DNA of 64,000 nt from Fidelibacterota bacterium SCGC AAA298-D23 (GTDB taxonomy: Bacteria > Fidelibacterota > Marinisomatia > Marinisomatales > Marinisomataceae): positions 62,001 through 126,000 of the forward strand of contig AQSI01000004.1 in NCBI GenBank assembly GCA_000402655.1. The letters are read 5' to 3'. Both the position numbers and the translations under genes were made by a program. Positions 8,287-16,127 of this stretch are shown here, one piece after another. Below the pieces are notes generated by a model. That model saw only the letters and a program-made list of their open reading frames with translations. It had not been told where the DNA came from and did no database searches. Position 1 is the first letter of the stretch, and each line of letters starts with the position of its first letter.

Positions 8287-8961
8287 TTATTTTGTATCCA
8301 TCTTAGCGGCAGCATAAACAATCATACCGATAAGAATTTTGTTTACAAAATCAGCCAAATTGTATACTTGATTAGTTATATCCATATCAACTCCACCTGT
8401 TGTGAAGTAACCTAGGAAATAACCTAAAGGATAGATAGCCCATCCAAAAGTAACAATTTTTTTCATTCCATCGAAAGCATAGTGAGCTGCTGCATTTTTA
8501 GATCCAGCATTCACTTGAGCTGCTTCTCCAGACCAGATTTCTCTTAACATTAGTCCCCAGCATAGCATACCACCAACAAAACCAGTTGTTGAATTGATTG
8601 CTGCTACTGCGCCAGTTTCACCTAAGTAACCGAAAACTAACATTAAAACTGAAAAACCTAAAAGTCTGTGAAGAACTCCTGCACTTACAGCTGTTACAGC
8701 TGCAAGAACAATGTAGAATTCGACCATTTGAAGAGGAACTGTAATTAACCAGTCGATGTATCTAATAGCTACAACGTCAGTCATGTCCATATTACCTCTC
8801 ATATAATAGTAATGAACAGCAGCTATAAAGCAAACCATACCTGAAACTGACAAAGCAGTTTTCCATTTAGGGTTTACATTATCTCTTTCTAACCATAGAA
8901 AAAGACCGGCTGCTAGTAATGCCATATTTGTTACAAAAAATGTAAACGATGTAAAGTCCAT
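8287..8961 (-). CDS. proteorhodopsin, blue-tuned light-driven proton pump
   Basis: This 224-residue protein has seven hydrophobic helices. The retinal Schiff-base lysine is Lys208 in LADFVNKILIG. Helix C reads RYIDWLITVPLQMVE and gives the proton-pump DTE set: Asp70 (acceptor), Thr74 and Glu81 (donor). Gln78 occupies the spectral tuning site (105 in the reference protein), which predicts blue absorption. His50 matches the conserved histidine that pairs with the acceptor. No cleavable signal peptide is evident. GAGG lies 8-9 bases before the ATG. The gene is monocistronic between a terminator and a divergent promoter region; no carotenoid or blh gene lies in the window, so retinal must be made from genes elsewhere or scavenged. 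Confidence 0.97.
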   Translation of the reverse strand: MDFTSFTFFVTNMALLAAGLFLWLERDNVNPKWKTALSVSGMVCFIAAVHYYYMRGNMDMTDVVAIRYIDWLITVPLQMVEFYIVLAAVTAVSAGVLHRLLGFSVLMLVFGYLGETGAVAAINSTTGFVGGMLCWGLMLREIWSGEAAQVNAGSKNAAAHYAFDGMKKIVTFGWAIYPLGYFLGYFTTGGVDMDITNQVYNLADFVNKILIGMIVYAAAKMDTK

Positions 8962-8996
8962 GTATTATACCTCATTATTTTTGTTAAATTCAAAAC

Positions 8997-9026
8997 AATA
9001 TAAAGCAAAAATTATTTAAAACTCAA
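8997..9026 (-). promoter_or_regulatory. candidate sigma-70 promoter of proteorhodopsin
   Basis: On the minus strand TTGAGT (9026-9021) and TATATT (9002-8997) are separated by 18 bases, a good match to a primary-sigma promoter. Transcription would start about 28 bases before the ATG at 8961. It is a consensus match only. Confidence 0.45.
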
Positions 9027-9041
9027 ATACTTTAGTTAAAT

Positions 9042-9638
9042 ATGAAAAAAAAGGAATTTCAAGAAATTTATAAAAAAATTGATGATTTGATGTCTGAGGC
9101 ACTCAAAGATTCGTCACATCCGTACAGGACATTTTCCTTAGCGACTGTCGACGAGAAAATGCCTAGCTTGAGAACTGTTGTGTTAAGGGATTTCTCTTTA
9201 AATAAGCAATACTTTGATTGTCATTCAGATTTAAGAAGTCCTAAAATAAAAGAGTTAAATAAAAATAGAAAATTTTCAGCATTGTTCTATTCGTCCGAAA
9301 AAAAAATACAATTAAGGTTTAATGGAACAGTTGAAATCTTTCACCAAAATTCAATTACAAAAGAAAGATGGGATAAAGTAAACCCATCATCAAAAAGATG
9401 TTATATGGGTCCATTCAATCCATCAGACTCTTTAGAAGAATATCATCCAAATATTCCTGATAATGTTCAATTCAAAAATCCAAGCGACAAAGATTCAGAG
9501 TTAGGATATAATAATTTTGTAATTATAAGATGTAACTTCAATGAAATAGATTTTTTAAGATTAAAGTATAGCGGGCATACAAGATGTAAGTTTACATTTG
9601 AAAAGGAAGATGTTAATGCAAGTTGGGTGGCACCTTAG
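9042..9638 (+). CDS. pyridoxamine-phosphate-oxidase-like flavoprotein
   Basis: This 198-residue protein has the split-barrel PNPOx fold signatures: ATVDEKMPSLRTVVLRDF (about 34-51) for FMN contact, LNKNRKFSALFYSSEKKIQLRFNGTVEI (about 75-102), and a C-terminal segment ending in RCKFTFEKEDVNASWVAP. The genuine PdxH C-terminal RLSP motif is not visible, so I call it a PdxH-like FMN-binding protein, as in the Alr4036/pyridoxamine oxidase-related group, rather than PdxH itself. It is divergent from proteorhodopsin and begins a run of closely overlapping genes. A heme-, flavin- or pyridoxal-linked oxidation is plausible; the substrate is unknown. Confidence 0.82.
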   Translation: MKKKEFQEIYKKIDDLMSEALKDSSHPYRTFSLATVDEKMPSLRTVVLRDFSLNKQYFDCHSDLRSPKIKELNKNRKFSALFYSSEKKIQLRFNGTVEIFHQNSITKERWDKVNPSSKRCYMGPFNPSDSLEEYHPNIPDNVQFKNPSDKDSELGYNNFVIIRCNFNEIDFLRLKYSGHTRCKFTFEKEDVNASWVAP

Positions 9639-9639
9639 A

Positions 9640-9747
9640 ATGAAAGGAACTATAATCTTAATGACATTGTTTGTCATTTTTGGAACAATTTTTAACTTTT
9701 TAACAATCAAACGTTACTTAAAAAAAAAGCAGAATGAAGAAAAGTAA
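9640..9747 (+). CDS. 35-residue single-span membrane microprotein
   Basis: The ATG at 9640 follows the TAG of the flavoprotein gene by one base and opens 35 codons. They encode an N-terminal hydrophobic span (about residues 4-22: IILMTLFVIFGTIFNFLTI) and a basic/charged tail (RYLKKKQNEEK). The end overlaps the start of the next gene by 14 bases in another frame. Placement, a clean transmembrane profile and translational-coupling geometry support a real gene; there is no family match I recognise. Small single-span subunits of this shape often stabilise a larger membrane or redox partner. Confidence 0.5.
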   Translation: MKGTIILMTLFVIFGTIFNFLTIKRYLKKKQNEEK

Positions 9748-10114
9748 ATTTATCCTATTATTTTTTGTAGTAACTTTTTCCATGAATTATTGTTCAAAAA
9801 AAGTTGATGTTGTGAGTATGGATGAATTTCAAAATAAAATCCTTGATCAAAAGACAGTCATCTTAGATGTTAGAACAGAAGAAGAATATTTTGGTCCGCT
9901 TGGACATATTGAAGGTTCGATTTTAATTCCAATAAATGAGTTAGAAAATAGACTCAACGAGTTACATGAATATAAAAAAAATACTATTTATGTTGTTTGT
10001 AGAAGTGGAAACAGGTCAGGAATAGGAAAAGATATTTTAAATGAAAATAATTTTACAGCTGTAAATGTCGATGGTGGCATGTTGAATTGGAAGGTTGACA
10101 AAAGTGAAAGATAA
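9734..10114 (+). CDS. rhodanese-domain lipoprotein
   Basis: This 126-residue protein has a lipoprotein signal peptide with lipobox ending at Cys20 (SMNYC). A single rhodanese domain follows: VILDVRTEEEY (42-52), GHIEGSILIP (57-66), and the active-site loop VVCRSGNRSG with Cys89. It would transfer sulfane sulfur or act as a persulfide/redox sensor on the periplasmic side of a membrane. It overlaps the preceding microprotein ORF and is followed by a second tiny membrane ORF. Length is normal for a single-domain rhodanese. Confidence 0.92.
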   Translation: MKKSKFILLFFVVTFSMNYCSKKVDVVSMDEFQNKILDQKTVILDVRTEEEYFGPLGHIEGSILIPINELENRLNELHEYKKNTIYVVCRSGNRSGIGKDILNENNFTAVNVDGGMLNWKVDKSER

Positions 10115-10208
10115 GAGAGAATTAATGTTATTTTACAAGAAGTCTTTTTTTACGATCCTTATAATTTTAATTATTTTATTCATACCGTTTTTTTTCTATG
10201 CGTATTAA
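10104..10208 (+). CDS. second tiny membrane ORF (27 or 34 residues)
   Basis: The frame runs from GTG at 10104 (34 residues, inside the end of the rhodanese gene) or ATG at 10125 (27 residues) to TAA at 10206-10208. The product is one strongly hydrophobic span (FFTILIILIILFIPFFFY) after a short basic start. It overlaps the start of the next gene (10198) by 11 bases. No family is recognised; the overlap on both sides suggests either a coupled microprotein or a leader ORF that couples translation of the membrane methyltransferase-like gene. Confidence 0.4.
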   Translation: MKDKRELMLFYKKSFFTILIILIILFIPFFFYAY

Positions 10209-10833
10209 ACAAAAATATATGATTGATTTTGCCAAAGGTATTACATGGCTTTTGGTTTTATTTTTAATTAATTACTTTAATCAAATAAATAATTTAACGG
10301 CATGGGTTTATTTTTGTCTCCATGGTTCTTATGGTATTATGTGGGTTTTAAAAAGCTATATTTTTCCTGATAAAACGTGGGAGAGTAGAGTAGGAATTCC
10401 TTACGCTTTATTAATTTTACTTGGATTAATTTTATACTGGGCCCCAGCTTATATTATTACTTCAACTGGCCATCAAGCATCTTTAAATATTATTGTCTTA
10501 GCCATATGCACTTTTACAATTGGAGTATTTTATCACTTTGCCTCAGATATGCAGAAATTTATTTTTTTAAAATATCAATCTGGTCTAATAACCGATGGTT
10601 TTTGGAAGCAATGTAGACATCCAAATTATTTTGGTGAATTGTTGATTTATTTAAGTTTTGTAATAATGGTTTTTGAAACAGTTTTATGGTGGGTTCCTGC
10701 GATAATTTTAACATTATTCATTGTGGTAGTATGGATACCAAATATGATTAAAATTGATAAATCTCTTTCAAGATTTGAAGAACATAAAGCTTATAAAAAG
10801 AAGACAGCTTTCATAATACCCTATGTACTATAA
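10198..10833 (+). CDS. integral-membrane methyltransferase/reductase-like protein (DUF1295/ICMT type)
   Basis: This 211-residue protein has about six hydrophobic segments and the RHPNYFGE signature (140-147) shared by DUF1295, steroid 5-alpha-reductase C-terminal and isoprenylcysteine methyltransferase families. It ends with a FEEHKAYKKKTAFIIPY tail typical of the cofactor-binding end of the fold. The family methylates or reduces lipids in the membrane; which reaction occurs here is unknown. Its stop overlaps the DCC gene start by one base (TAATG), so it is coupled to a thiol-redox protein. Confidence 0.82.
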   Translation: MRIKQKYMIDFAKGITWLLVLFLINYFNQINNLTAWVYFCLHGSYGIMWVLKSYIFPDKTWESRVGIPYALLILLGLILYWAPAYIITSTGHQASLNIIVLAICTFTIGVFYHFASDMQKFIFLKYQSGLITDGFWKQCRHPNYFGELLIYLSFVIMVFETVLWWVPAIILTLFIVVVWIPNMIKIDKSLSRFEEHKAYKKKTAFIIPYVL

Positions 10834-11222
10834 TGGAATCCAAAATAGTAATATATTATGATGGAATTTGTTTTGTTTGCTCATCAGTAATTAGTGCATT
10901 AATTAAGATGGACAAAAAAAATATTTTACATTTTAGTCCTTTGCAATCTAAATATGCAAAATCTACAATTGACATAAAGTATTTGGAAAACATGGATTCT
11001 GTAATAGTTAAAAAAAATGAAAAGATTTTTTCAAAATCTAATGCTGCATTTGAAGTTTTAAAAGAATTGAGAAGTCCATTGAGATTTATATTTTACTTTA
11101 TACCCACTTTTTTTGCTGATTTTATTTATGATTTCATAGCTAAAAGAAGATATGTCTGGTTTGGAAAAAAAGAAGAATGTATTTTTCCAATTGATAACCC
11201 AAAATTTTTAATAGATAAATGA
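10833..11222 (+). CDS. DCC-family (DUF393) thiol-disulfide oxidoreductase-like protein
   Basis: This 129-residue protein opens with IVIYYDGICFVCSS, the diagnostic DGxCxxC motif (Asp10, Cys13, Cys16) of the DCC1/DUF393 family. The fold is thioredoxin-like and a dithiol exchange role is inferred from the CxxC. It overlaps both neighbours by 1-4 bases in a five-gene block with a membrane methyltransferase-like gene, thioesterase, hydratase and epimerase-like gene. Confidence 0.88.
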   Translation: MESKIVIYYDGICFVCSSVISALIKMDKKNILHFSPLQSKYAKSTIDIKYLENMDSVIVKKNEKIFSKSNAAFEVLKELRSPLRFIFYFIPTFFADFIYDFIAKRRYVWFGKKEECIFPIDNPKFLIDK

Positions 11223-11635
11223 ATAAAGAGCAATTTTCAAGATTTTATGAAATGGAGACTAGATGGTATGATGAAGATATGCTAGGTCATATAAATCATG
11301 GTACTGCTGTTGCTTATTTTGAAGATGCTAGAATAAGGCATGCTAGCGAAATTGGTCTTTCTCCATTTGAAAGTGATAAATTTCCATTCATTGTTGCATC
11401 AATGACATTTAATTTTTTAAAGCAGATTAAACATCCAAAAAATCTTATAGTTGGATTGAAGATTTCTCGTATTGGCAGTAAAAGTTTTGATTATGAATAT
11501 GGTCTTTTCATGGAAAATGATGATGAATGTGCTATTTCATGTATTATGACAATGGTTTGCTTTGATTTTGAAGATCAAAAAAGTGTTCAAGTTTTTAATG
11601 AAATTAAAAAAGAGTTTAAGGGGGAAATGAAATGA
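11219..11635 (+). CDS. 4HBT hot-dog acyl-CoA thioesterase
   Basis: This 138-residue hot-dog protein has the 4-hydroxybenzoyl-CoA thioesterase motif: TRWYDEDMLGHINHGTAVAYFEDAR (15-39), where the Asp20 region supplies the nucleophile/base and HINH the acyl pocket. The family hydrolyses acyl-CoA to free acid and CoA in the cytoplasm. It overlaps both neighbours by 4 bases, a tight operon. The acyl chain is not predictable. Confidence 0.9.
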   Translation: MNKEQFSRFYEMETRWYDEDMLGHINHGTAVAYFEDARIRHASEIGLSPFESDKFPFIVASMTFNFLKQIKHPKNLIVGLKISRIGSKSFDYEYGLFMENDDECAISCIMTMVCFDFEDQKSVQVFNEIKKEFKGEMK

Positions 11636-12375
11636 ATATTTCTATACAAAATGATATTAAAGTGATTGAAATGGGAGACAAAGGTCCTAATCTGTTAAGT
11701 GTTGATAGAGCTGATAAAATTATTTCCGAGCTCAGCAAGAAAGATTGTAAGGCAGTAATTCTATTAGGAAATGAAAAAGTATTTAGCGCAGGTTTAAATT
11801 TAAAGCACCTCCAAAAAGCTAAAGATGCTGATGAAGTTTCTTTAATTTTTAAAACGTTAAGAAAATTATTAGTGGCATCTAGAGAATTTCCTGGTCCTGT
11901 TATAAGTATTGTGGCCGGTCATGCCATTGCTGGTGGATGTTTATTAGCGATGGCATCTGATTATAGATATGGAATTCATGGATTTCATAGAATGGGATTA
12001 AATGAAATGGCAATTGGAATTGATCTTCCACCGGATATGTTATCAATAATCTCCAATACAATTAGCAAAAACCATCTATTTGAAGTTGCAACTCAATGCA
12101 GAATGTATTCTCCAACTCAAGCCTTGGAAAAAGGTCTTATAAATGAAATTGTTGGTTCAAGATTTACAAGCAAAAAGAAAGCTTCTGAAAAGGCCTTAGA
12201 AAAAGCGAAAGAACTTGCAAAATTTTATATAAATGCAGGTGAACCTTTTGTCAGATTAAAACAATCACTTATGCATGATACTGATTTTGATTATCAAATT
12301 CTTATTGACAATTGGTTTAGTGCAGACACTCAAGAAAAAGTTAATTCTGTGATGTCATCTTTGAACAAAAAATGA
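11632..12375 (+). CDS. enoyl-CoA hydratase/isomerase family protein
   Basis: This 247-residue crotonase-fold protein has the two oxyanion-hole segments (AGLNLKHL about 54-61, and AGHAIAGGCLLAMASDYRY about 98-116). Then LNEMAIGIDLP (about 124-134) carries Glu126 where hydratases hold one catalytic glutamate; the second typical glutamate is not obvious. It could be a hydratase or a delta3,delta2-isomerase. It overlaps the thioesterase and the epimerase-like gene by 4 bases each. The cytoplasmic role is acyl-CoA processing. Confidence 0.85.
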   Translation: MNISIQNDIKVIEMGDKGPNLLSVDRADKIISELSKKDCKAVILLGNEKVFSAGLNLKHLQKAKDADEVSLIFKTLRKLLVASREFPGPVISIVAGHAIAGGCLLAMASDYRYGIHGFHRMGLNEMAIGIDLPPDMLSIISNTISKNHLFEVATQCRMYSPTQALEKGLINEIVGSRFTSKKKASEKALEKAKELAKFYINAGEPFVRLKQSLMHDTDFDYQILIDNWFSADTQEKVNSVMSSLNKK

Positions 12376-13274
12376 ATGTTGTTGTTGCAGGTGGTACAGG
12401 TTTTATTGGCCAAAAGATTGTCTCATCGCTTTTAGAAAATAATCATAAGGTTTTTGTCCTGACAAGAAATCTTGAAAAACATAAAAATACATTTTCAAAT
12501 GATGTCAGTATTATAGATTGGAAAACTGTTAATCCTTCCTTATTAAGTAAAACAAATATTTTAATAAAGCTCAATGGAGAAAAGGTTGATCAGTTATGGA
12601 CAAAATCGGTTAAAAATAAAATTTTAAATAGTAGAATTGATTCAACAAAAATGTTATTTGATTTTTGTGTTAAGAACGAAATTATTCCTCAAAAACTAAT
12701 AAATGCATCTGCTGTGGGCATTTATTCGAAAGAATGTGGGGTATATGATTATTCTGTTGATGAAAATTCTCAATTTGGAGATACTTTTTTAGCAGAGGTA
12801 TGTATTGAAAATGAAAAAAGTACAAAAATATTTAAAGTATTTGAAGATATTGATATTATCCAGTTAAGAATTGGAGTTGTTCTTAGAAAGAAAATTATAA
12901 ATTTACTATCATTAAATTTATTACTTTCCATTCCTATTCCAGGCAGAAAAAATAACTATTTTCCTTGGATACATGTTGACGACATTGTTGGGTTTGTTAA
13001 TCATTCAATTAGTTCAAATTTAAATGGTGCTTTTAATCTAGTTGGATCAGAGTTAACATCACATGAGTCATTCTTTAAATCAATTCAAAAATATAAGAAA
13101 AGTATTATTCCTTGGGTGTTATTCATTCCTCCAAATCTTGTAAAACTATTTTTTGGTAAGATGAGCGAAATGTTTCTGTATGGTCCTAAAACTAAGCCTA
13201 TAAAAACCTTAAACAGTAAATACAAATTTAAATATCCAACACTACAAGAAGCGCTTTTAAATTTGTCTGAATAA
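12372..13274 (+). CDS. TIGR01777/YfcH-type NAD(P)-dependent epimerase-like protein
   Basis: This 300-residue Rossmann protein begins with VVAGGTGFIGQKI, the dinucleotide-binding GGxGxxG motif, and later has INASAVGIYS (about 111-120) and PWIHVDDIVGFV (about 199-210), as in TIGR01777 proteins. The C-terminal extension with PxxLVKLFFGKMSEMFL also fits. The physiological substrate of the family is unknown. It is last in the overlapping block; a 77-base gap separates it from rpoD. Confidence 0.9.
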   Translation: MNVVVAGGTGFIGQKIVSSLLENNHKVFVLTRNLEKHKNTFSNDVSIIDWKTVNPSLLSKTNILIKLNGEKVDQLWTKSVKNKILNSRIDSTKMLFDFCVKNEIIPQKLINASAVGIYSKECGVYDYSVDENSQFGDTFLAEVCIENEKSTKIFKVFEDIDIIQLRIGVVLRKKIINLLSLNLLLSIPIPGRKNNYFPWIHVDDIVGFVNHSISSNLNGAFNLVGSELTSHESFFKSIQKYKKSIIPWVLFIPPNLVKLFFGKMSEMFLYGPKTKPIKTLNSKYKFKYPTLQEALLNLSE

Positions 13275-13351
13275 ATACCTTGGAAAATTTTTAAAATTTG
13301 GTAAATTTTGAGCTGTGAAATACTTTAAATCTTATCAAAAGGATTGATCAA

Positions 13352-14344
13352 TTGGCTGCTAAAAAAATCTCAAAAAAACTTTCAAAAGAACTTCAAAATT
13401 TAGAATCTATGGGTCCTGACGCACATGCTGTTGAAGTGCAAAAGGAATTAGATGCAGAAGAAAAAAGAAAAAATGCATTAGGTAGAGCAGATGAAAGAAT
13501 TAAACGTTCTAAGGTATCAAGTGGAACAATTAGTATGTATCTATCTGAAATTTCTCAATATGAACCTCTTTCACCGGATAGAGAAGTTGAGCTGGCCGTA
13601 TTAATAGCAAAAGGTGATAAACAAGCAATGAAAGAATTAGTGGAAGCAAATTTAAGGTTTGTTGTCTCAGTTGCAAAAAAGTATCAAGGAAATGGTTTAT
13701 CTCTCTCTGATATAATTAATGAGGGTAATCTGGGATTGATAAAAGCAGCAAAAAGGTTTGATCCTTCAAGAGGTTTTAAATTTATCTCTTATGCGGTTTG
13801 GTGGATAAGACAAGCTATTTTACAAGCATTAGCTGAGCAGGGAAGACTTATAAGGTTACCTTTAAACAGAGTAGGTACTATTACTAAAATTACCAAAGCT
13901 GCTGAAAAGCTCGAAGCTGAAATGGGTCGCCCTCCTAAGGTTGAAGAAATTAGTCACCAGCTTGACGTAAAAACCGAAGAAGTATTTAATGCTTTACAAT
14001 ATTCAAGAAGGCATAGTTCTTTAGACGCCCCTTTCGCGGAAGGAGAAGATAGTTCTTTGATAAATGTTATTGAAGATGAGCAGGAAAAAGATCCTGATAA
14101 TAATGTTATGGATACTTCCATGAAAGAAGAAATTGCTTCTGCATTAAGTACTTTAACCGAAAGAGAGCGTTCAGTAATAGAAATGTACTTTGGAATTAAT
14201 AGAGATAGATCTTTTACATTAAATGAAATTGGAGAGCAATTTAGCTTAACCAGAGAACGTGTAAGGCAGATTAAAGAAAAAGCCATTCGTAGATTAGCGC
14301 ACAAGACAAGAAGCGAACCATTAAGAGTATATCTTGGACAGTAG
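13352..14344 (+). CDS. rpoD: primary RNA polymerase sigma factor (RpoD/SigA)
   Basis: This 330-residue factor starts at TTG behind AAAAGGA (9-base spacing). It has region 1.2 (ISMYLSEISQYEPLSPDREVELA), regions 2.1-2.4 (NEGNLGLIKAAKRFDPSRGFKFISYAVWWIRQAI about 123-156), region 3, 4.1 (TLTERERSVIEMYFG about 265-279) and 4.2 (FTLNEIGEQFSLTRERVRQIKEKAIRRL). It directs the core enzyme to -35/-10 promoters. There is no long acidic region 1.1; a short basic N-terminal tail replaces it. This compact form resembles the Bacteroidota/FCB housekeeping sigma factor. Confidence 0.95.
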   Translation: MAAKKISKKLSKELQNLESMGPDAHAVEVQKELDAEEKRKNALGRADERIKRSKVSSGTISMYLSEISQYEPLSPDREVELAVLIAKGDKQAMKELVEANLRFVVSVAKKYQGNGLSLSDIINEGNLGLIKAAKRFDPSRGFKFISYAVWWIRQAILQALAEQGRLIRLPLNRVGTITKITKAAEKLEAEMGRPPKVEEISHQLDVKTEEVFNALQYSRRHSSLDAPFAEGEDSSLINVIEDEQEKDPDNNVMDTSMKEEIASALSTLTERERSVIEMYFGINRDRSFTLNEIGEQFSLTRERVRQIKEKAIRRLAHKTRSEPLRVYLGQ

Positions 14345-14768
14345 CTTAAATCCTGTTTTAATACTATTTCCTATATTTCCAATAATTTTAATTATGCACA
14401 TTCACACTGTTGTCAATGCCCTCCAGCTTAGAAATTCAATCATGAACAAAGAGCTTGATTCTCGCTGGCTGAAGTATATGCCAGGATGGGAAAAAATTCC
14501 ATTAAATATTCAAGCCTCCAGAGAGCTTTACAAGAACCTTTTTGAAGCTCCTCTTCCATTTATTGTTTATTGTTTATTCGCATATACTGTGGGTCATGTA
14601 ACAATGTTTAATCTAGTTTTGTCTTGGTTTTATGTTGCTTTCAGAATTTGGCACTACTATGTAAGAATATCTAATCCAAAAATTTCAAAAAGAAGAGTTC
14701 CTTTTCAATATTCATTGATTGTTACTTTTATTCTTTGGACAGAATTGTTCATTTTTTTAGTAAAATAA
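14334..14768 (+). CDS. MAPEG-like small membrane protein
   Basis: This 144-residue protein has four hydrophobic segments. The centre reads ASRELYKNLFEAPLPFIVYCLF and then FRIWHYYVRISNP, the Asn-x-x-Glu plus Arg/His pattern of the MAPEG (membrane-associated eicosanoid/glutathione) family. Bacterial members are poorly known. It starts with TTG at 14334 inside the last codons of rpoD, or possibly from the Met at residue 21; the longer form is needed for a complete first span. Confidence 0.7.
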   Translation: MDSSLNPVLILFPIFPIILIMHIHTVVNALQLRNSIMNKELDSRWLKYMPGWEKIPLNIQASRELYKNLFEAPLPFIVYCLFAYTVGHVTMFNLVLSWFYVAFRIWHYYVRISNPKISKRRVPFQYSLIVTFILWTELFIFLVK

Positions 14769-14810
14769 TTTTATAGCAGAACAATTTTCGAAGTTGTATA
14801 ATCTTTTGAA

Positions 14811-16127
14811 ATGGCTAAAAAACCAAAAATTGCAATTGTTGGAAGACCAAATGTGGGTAAATCTACTCTTTTTAATAAACTTTCTGGAAAAAGAGCATCC
14901 ATTGTTGATCAAGTGGAAGGCGTTACCAGAGATAGAGTTTATTCTTCGGCGGAATGGTTATCACAAGAATTTAATATAATTGATACTGGAGGGTATGTCA
15001 GTTCAAATGAAGACATATTCAATGAAAAAATAAAAGTACAAATTTCAGCCGCACTTGAGGAATGTCACGGTATAATTTTTCTTGTTGATGGAAAAGACGG
15101 ATTAAACCCAAATGATCAATTTTTATCAAAAATTATAAGAAAATCTGGAAAAAAATTTGTTGTAGGAGTCAATAAATGTGATACTCCTGAACATGATATT
15201 AGAAAAGATCAATTTTTTGATATGGGTTTTGAAAACCCAATCCCAATATCAGCTTTAAATGGCGCCGGAGTTGGAGATATGTTAGATAATTTATTTGAAT
15301 TGATTGATTTTAGTATGATATCACAGTCAAATGATAATACAGATTGTTCAATTGCAATTGTAGGAATGCCAAATGTAGGAAAATCTTCTCTTTTAAATTC
15401 TTTAATTCAAAGAGAGCAAGCGATTGTTTCTGATATTGCAGGAACTACAAGAGATTCAGTTGATACGATTATAAAATGGCATGGAAAAAATATTAAAATT
15501 ATTGACACTGCTGGCCTAAGAAAGAAAAGTAAAGTTGATACAGATATCGAATTTTATAGCTCTTTAAGAGCAATGGATTCACTATTAAGATCTGACCTTG
15601 TTTTATTGGTAGTTGACGCTGAGAAAGGTTTTACCAAGCAAGAAAAAACTATTGCAAAAGAAGTTATTAAAAAAGGAAAGAGAATGATAATTCTTGTTAA
15701 TAAGTGGGATTTAGCATCAGGAACAAATGTTTCTGCAGAACTATACAAAGAAGATATGTATACAGAATTCAAGGATTTACAACATTACCCTATTTTGTTT
15801 GTTTCTGCTCTTACCAAAAGAAGAGTATCAAATGTTTTGGAAAAAGCATGGGAAACTTTTACTAAACAAAAAGAAAAATTATCTACAAAAGATTTAAATG
15901 TTTGGATTGAAAAAGCAGTAAAAAATTATCCACCTCCAGCTACACAAGGTAAGTCAATAAAAATAAAATTTGTTGAGCAAGTACAACAATCTCCTCCCAT
16001 TTTTGCTTTATTCAGTAATTATCCAAAGCTTATATCGATACAGTATTTAAGATATCTTCACAATCAACTTAGGGAATCATTTGATTTAAAAGGGATAACT
16101 ATTAAGTTTTCTTTAAGAAAAGGTTGA
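14811..16127 (+). CDS. der: ribosome biogenesis GTPase Der (EngA)
   Basis: This 438-residue protein has two tandem G domains and a C-terminal KH-like domain. The first P-loop is GRPNVGKST (about 11-19), the second GMPNVGKSS (about 183-191); NKCD and NKWD give base specificity. Der is an essential 50S assembly GTPase. The stop overlaps the MFS start (TGATG). Confidence 0.97.
   Translation: MAKKPKIAIVGRPNVGKSTLFNKLSGKRASIVDQVEGVTRDRVYSSAEWLSQEFNIIDTGGYVSSNEDIFNEKIKVQISAALEECHGIIFLVDGKDGLNPNDQFLSKIIRKSGKKFVVGVNKCDTPEHDIRKDQFFDMGFENPIPISALNGAGVGDMLDNLFELIDFSMISQSNDNTDCSIAIVGMPNVGKSSLLNSLIQREQAIVSDIAGTTRDSVDTIIKWHGKNIKIIDTAGLRKKSKVDTDIEFYSSLRAMDSLLRSDLVLLVVDAEKGFTKQEKTIAKEVIKKGKRMIILVNKWDLASGTNVSAELYKEDMYTEFKDLQHYPILFVSALTKRRVSNVLEKAWETFTKQKEKLSTKDLNVWIEKAVKNYPPPATQGKSIKIKFVEQVQQSPPIFALFSNYPKLISIQYLRYLHNQLRESFDLKGITIKFSLRKG

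Noticed and set aside
13954..14304. Antisense ORF over rpoD
   Set aside because: It is a shadow of sigma region 3-4; no ribosome site or family match.
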